Below, in pieces: positions 4,924 to 7,166 of a DNA stretch of 7,166 nucleotides (position 1 is the first letter of the stretch; each line of letters begins with the position of its first letter). Source of the stretch: Chloroflexota bacterium (lineage in GTDB: Bacteria > Chloroflexota > Limnocylindria > QHBO01); NCBI GenBank assembly GCA_031177555.1, contig JAPSGM010000099.1:1-7166 (forward strand), written 5' to 3'. The position numbers were made by a program, and so were the translations under genes. The notes beneath the pieces are model-generated. The model ran no database searches. It worked only from the letters and a program-made list of their open reading frames with translations, and was not told the DNA's origin.

Positions 4924-6711
4924 TCAGTCGTCGCGCATCACGCGGAGATGCAACTCGTCGAGCTGCTCGGGACCGATCGGCGAGGGCGCATCGAGCATGA
5001 GATCCGTCCCGGACTGAGTCTTGGGAAAGGCCATCACCTCGCGGATGTTGTCGACCTCGGCGTAGAGCGCGGCCCATCGGTCCAGGCCGATGGCGATGCC
5101 CCCGTGCGGCGGAGCCCCGTACTCCAGCGCGTCGAGCAGCGCCCCGAACTGGTCGCGGGCGCTCTCCAGGGTGTGGCCCATCAAGGCGAAGGCGCGCTCC
5201 AGCACCTCGCGGCGGTGGATCCGGATCGAGCCTCCGCCTGACTCCCAGCCGTTGAGGACCAGGTCGTACTGCTGGGCGTGGACCGATCCTGGATCGGACT
5301 CCATGCGATCCAGCTCTTCCCAGACCGGGGCGCTGAAGGGGTTGTGGGTGGCGTCCCAGCGCTGGCCCTCCGCGTCCCAGGTGAACATCGGGAAGCGCCG
5401 GATCCAGAGGTAGGCCAGGACGCCGGGCGTCCGCAGTCCGAGGCGATCCCCCATCTCCAGGCGCAGGTGGCCCAGCGCCTCGGCGCCGCGGATGGGGTCC
5501 GCGTCGGCCACGATCAGCAGCAGGTCGCCCGGCCCGGAGCCCGTCTGCTGGCTGATGGCTTCCTGCACCGACGCGTCCAGGAACTTGGCGGCCGGGCCGC
5601 TGAGGGCGCCGTCGTCGCCCACCGCGAGGTGGACCAGGCCGGCGGCGCCGTGGCGCCTGGCCAGGTCCGTCAGCTCGTCCAGCTGCTTGCGCGAGTATCC
5701 CGCGCAGCCGGGAGCGCAGATGGCGCGCACCCGCCCGCCGGCGGCGATCGGCTCGGAGAAGACGCGGAAGTCGACGCCGGCGACGGCATCGGTCAGCTCC
5801 ACCAGCTCCATGCCGAAGCGGATATCCGGCTTGTCCGACCCGTATCGGTCCATGGCTTCCTCGTAGGTCAGACGGGGAAACGGCTGGTGGAGGAGCGGTC
5901 GGTCCGGAAGGACCTCCCCCGCCACGCGGGTGACCATGCGCTCGACGGTGTCGAGCACGTCCTCCTCGGTCACGAAGCTCATCTCGATGTCGACCTGGGT
6001 GTGCTCCGGCTGCCGGTCGCCGCGCAGGTCCTCGTCACGCCAGGCGCGCGCCAGCTGGTAGTAGCGGTCGTAGCCGGCGACCATCAGCAGCTGCTTGAGC
6101 ACCTGCGGGCTCTGCGGCAGCGCGTAGAACTCGCCCGGCCGCAGGCGGGAGGGCACCACGAAGTCGCGCGCTCCCTCAGGCGTGGATCGGATGAGGCTGG
6201 GCGTCTCGATCTCCACGAAGCCCTCGTCCTCAAGGGCGCGGCGGATGGCGCTGGCCAGGCGCGAGCGCAGCAGCATCCGCTCTTGGACCGGTGGGCGGCG
6301 CAGGTCCAGGTACCGATGCTTCAGCCGCAGGCTCTCGTCGAGCCCTGGCTGCTCCTCGTTGATGTAGAACGGCGGCACCTTGGAGGCGTTGAGGACCTCG
6401 AAGCGGTCCACCGCCACCTCGATCTCGCCGGTCGCCAGCTCCGGGTTCGCCGTGCCCTCCGGCCGATGGCGTACCCCTCCCTCGACCCGCACCACCCACT
6501 CGCCGCGCGCCGGGTCCGCCGCGGCGTGGGCCTGGGGTCCGTCGTCGGCGCTGGTCACGACCTGGGTGATGCCGTAGCGGTCGCGCAGGTCGATGAAGGT
6601 CAGGTGCCCGTGATCGCGGCGGCGGTGCACCCAGCCGGCCAGCGCCACCCGCTCGCCGACGTGCGACGCGCGCAGCTCGCCGCAGGTATGGGTACGGAGC
6701 GACTGGCCCAT
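4924..6711 (-). CDS. aspS: Aspartyl-tRNA synthetase, bacterial type, probably non-discriminating
   Basis: Class IIb synthetase that charges tRNA-Asp in the cytoplasm. The 595 residues are the normal bacterial length. In order: the OB-fold anticodon-binding domain (about 1-110, GWVHRRRDHGHLTFIDLRDR at 26-45); RYLDLRRP (133-140); motif 1 (GFVEIETPSLIRSTPEGARD, 164-183); the QSPQ loop (200-203); motif 2 (WRDEDLRGDRQPEHTQVDIE, 224-243); a GAD insertion domain (roughly 300-430); and motif 3 (GGIAIGLDRW, 537-546, with ATP-binding Arg545). FPKTQSGTDLM (562-572) closes the active site. His34 and Gly86 match Pseudomonas AspRS His31 and Gly82, the residues linked with charging both tRNA-Asp and tRNA-Asn. 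Discriminating enzymes such as E. coli have Leu and Lys there. If so, the organism needs GatCAB to turn Asp-tRNA-Asn into Asn-tRNA-Asn. No Shine-Dalgarno sequence precedes the ATG; a -10-like element lies 9 bases upstream. Confidence 0.97.
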   Translation of the reverse strand: MGQSLRTHTCGELRASHVGERVALAGWVHRRRDHGHLTFIDLRDRYGITQVVTSADDGPQAHAAADPARGEWVVRVEGGVRHRPEGTANPELATGEIEVAVDRFEVLNASKVPPFYINEEQPGLDESLRLKHRYLDLRRPPVQERMLLRSRLASAIRRALEDEGFVEIETPSLIRSTPEGARDFVVPSRLRPGEFYALPQSPQVLKQLLMVAGYDRYYQLARAWRDEDLRGDRQPEHTQVDIEMSFVTEEDVLDTVERMVTRVAGEVLPDRPLLHQPFPRLTYEEAMDRYGSDKPDIRFGMELVELTDAVAGVDFRVFSEPIAAGGRVRAICAPGCAGYSRKQLDELTDLARRHGAAGLVHLAVGDDGALSGPAAKFLDASVQEAISQQTGSGPGDLLLIVADADPIRGAEALGHLRLEMGDRLGLRTPGVLAYLWIRRFPMFTWDAEGQRWDATHNPFSAPVWEELDRMESDPGSVHAQQYDLVLNGWESGGGSIRIHRREVLERAFALMGHTLESARDQFGALLDALEYGAPPHGGIAIGLDRWAALYAEVDNIREVMAFPKTQSGTDLMLDAPSPIGPEQLDELHLRVMRDD

Positions 6712-6720
6712 GGGACGCGA

Positions 6721-6726
6721 ATGGTA
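6721..6726 (-). promoter_or_regulatory. -10-like element of aspS
   Basis: The minus strand reads TACCAT (TAnnnT, four of six matches to TATAAT), 9 bases before the aspS ATG. This is the same spacing as the CATAAT element before the desulfurase. The ATG is preceded by GTCCC in both genes and no Shine-Dalgarno sequence is present, which fits a near-leaderless transcript. No convincing -35 is seen. Confidence 0.4.
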
Positions 6727-6735
6727 GCCGAGCCT

Positions 6736-6761
6736 TCACGCCCCGGACCATTCGGGGGTGA
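6736..6761. promoter_or_regulatory. Inverted repeat in the divergent aspS/membrane-gene intergenic region
   Basis: TCAC-g-CCCCG (6736-6745) pairs with CGGGG-GTGA (6753-6761): nine base pairs with G6740 bulged and a 7-base spacer. It overlaps the expected -35 zone of aspS and lies between the two divergent start codons, so it could be an operator or an RNA hairpin. No T-run follows, so it is unlikely to be a terminator. The pairing is seen directly; the function is a guess. Confidence 0.4.
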
Positions 6762-6784
6762 CGGCGCGGCAGCGGCGCGGCATC

Positions 6785-7166
6785 ATGCGCCCGATGTCGC
6801 CCGAGGCCGAGCTCTACGCGCGCCTGAGCCTGGCGACGCCGTTCGTGCTCGTTGCCGGGCTGGTGTACGCGATCATCCAGCGCTACCGCCTCCGAAACCT
6901 GCAGGCGGTCCTCAAGTGGTCCGGCGCCTTCGTGCTGGGATTCGGCCTGAGCGGGATGTTCGTGTTCTTCATCACACAGCCGGTCATCGTCGTCGTGACG
7001 AGCCTGCCGCTGCTGTGGATCACCTTCCTGCTGGCGCGCAGCGGCCGATTCCGGCTCGCGGGCCTCGCGATCCTCGGGCTGTGCCTCCCCGGAGCGGTGT
7101 GGTGGGGCCGGTTCCTGGTGCAGGATGCGCTCGATCCTTTCCCCCTTACGACGAGGCGCTCCTGCT
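6785..7166 (+). CDS. Multi-spanning membrane protein, unknown (runs off right edge)
   Basis: The only plus-strand gene I support. From the ATG at 6785 the frame stays open for 127 codons to the window end. It has a short polar N-terminus (MRPMSPEAEL) and about four hydrophobic helices (about residues 16-31, 44-63, 65-84 and 90-110), with a basic loop RYRLRNLQ after the first. Codons are rich in third-position G/C, and hydrophobic periodicity argues for a real gene. I recognise no family. A second in-frame ATG at 6794 is an equally possible start; neither has a Shine-Dalgarno sequence. It diverges from aspS with a 73-base gap. Past about residue 116 the composition changes (DPFPLTTRRSC), while an alternative frame reads PPYDEALL after the C5 run at 7141-7145. 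A frame error or natural C-terminal change near the edge cannot be judged from here. Confidence 0.68.
   Translation, partial: MRPMSPEAELYARLSLATPFVLVAGLVYAIIQRYRLRNLQAVLKWSGAFVLGFGLSGMFVFFITQPVIVVVTSLPLLWITFLLARSGRFRLAGLAILGLCLPGAVWWGRFLVQDALDPFPLTTRRSC

Noticed and set aside
6762..6782. Two copies of CGGCGCGGCA, 11 bp apart, before the plus-strand gene
   Set aside because: Very low-complexity GC-only sequence, easily explained by chance; no spacing or promoter context that gives it meaning.
1..7166. tRNA, rRNA, CRISPR, insertion sequence, prophage or defence genes
   Set aside because: Reading both strands showed no cloverleaf, regularly spaced repeats, transposase or integrase motifs, or nuclease/toxin families; gene content is core.

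Overview
This is a GC-rich bacterial chromosomal segment, densely packed with housekeeping genes almost all on the minus strand. The aminoacyl-tRNA synthetase sequences, together with a DUF948-like plus YtxH-like pair, suggest a high-GC Chloroflexota lineage (possibly Limnocylindria-like). A high-GC actinomycete relative cannot be excluded from sequence alone. I see no mobile element, CRISPR array, tRNA or rRNA.

Layout, right to left in the direction of minus-strand transcription. A divergent plus-strand gene for a small membrane protein (6785 to the window end, truncated) is separated by a short intergenic region from aspS (4924-6711). After aspS comes a small secreted EF-hand-like protein (4376-4765) with its own candidate promoter and a clear intrinsic terminator (4324-4360). 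Then follows a tightly packed operon: a group I cysteine desulfurase (3077-4252), mnmA (1995-3077), a three-helix membrane protein (1688-1969), a DUF948-like protein (1348-1683) and a YtxH-like protein (1088-1351). Its genes overlap or sit within a few bases of each other. After a 90-base gap with a hairpin comes alaS (997 to 1), which runs off the left edge.

How the genes work together. The desulfurase and MnmA form a two-protein sulfur relay for 2-thiolation of wobble uridine in tRNAs, like the YrvO-MnmA pair of Bacillus. AspRS carries the two anticodon-domain residues associated with non-discriminating enzymes, so Asn-tRNA may be made by a GatCAB route in this organism. The three small envelope proteins downstream of mnmA are of unknown function; their only visible link to tRNA thiolation is co-transcription. 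The broad order aspS ... desulfurase-mnmA ... alaS resembles that in Bacillus.

The most notable non-coding signals are three. Both aspS and the desulfurase have a -10-like hexamer exactly 9 bases before the start codon, followed by the same GTCCC-ATG context and no Shine-Dalgarno sequence, which suggests near-leaderless mRNAs. A ten-codon micro-ORF links mnmA to the next gene through ATGA overlaps at both ends, within a 12-bp direct repeat. A bulged inverted repeat lies between the divergent genes. I found no clearly novel multi-gene system; this is mainly an ordinary core region with small regulatory curiosities.
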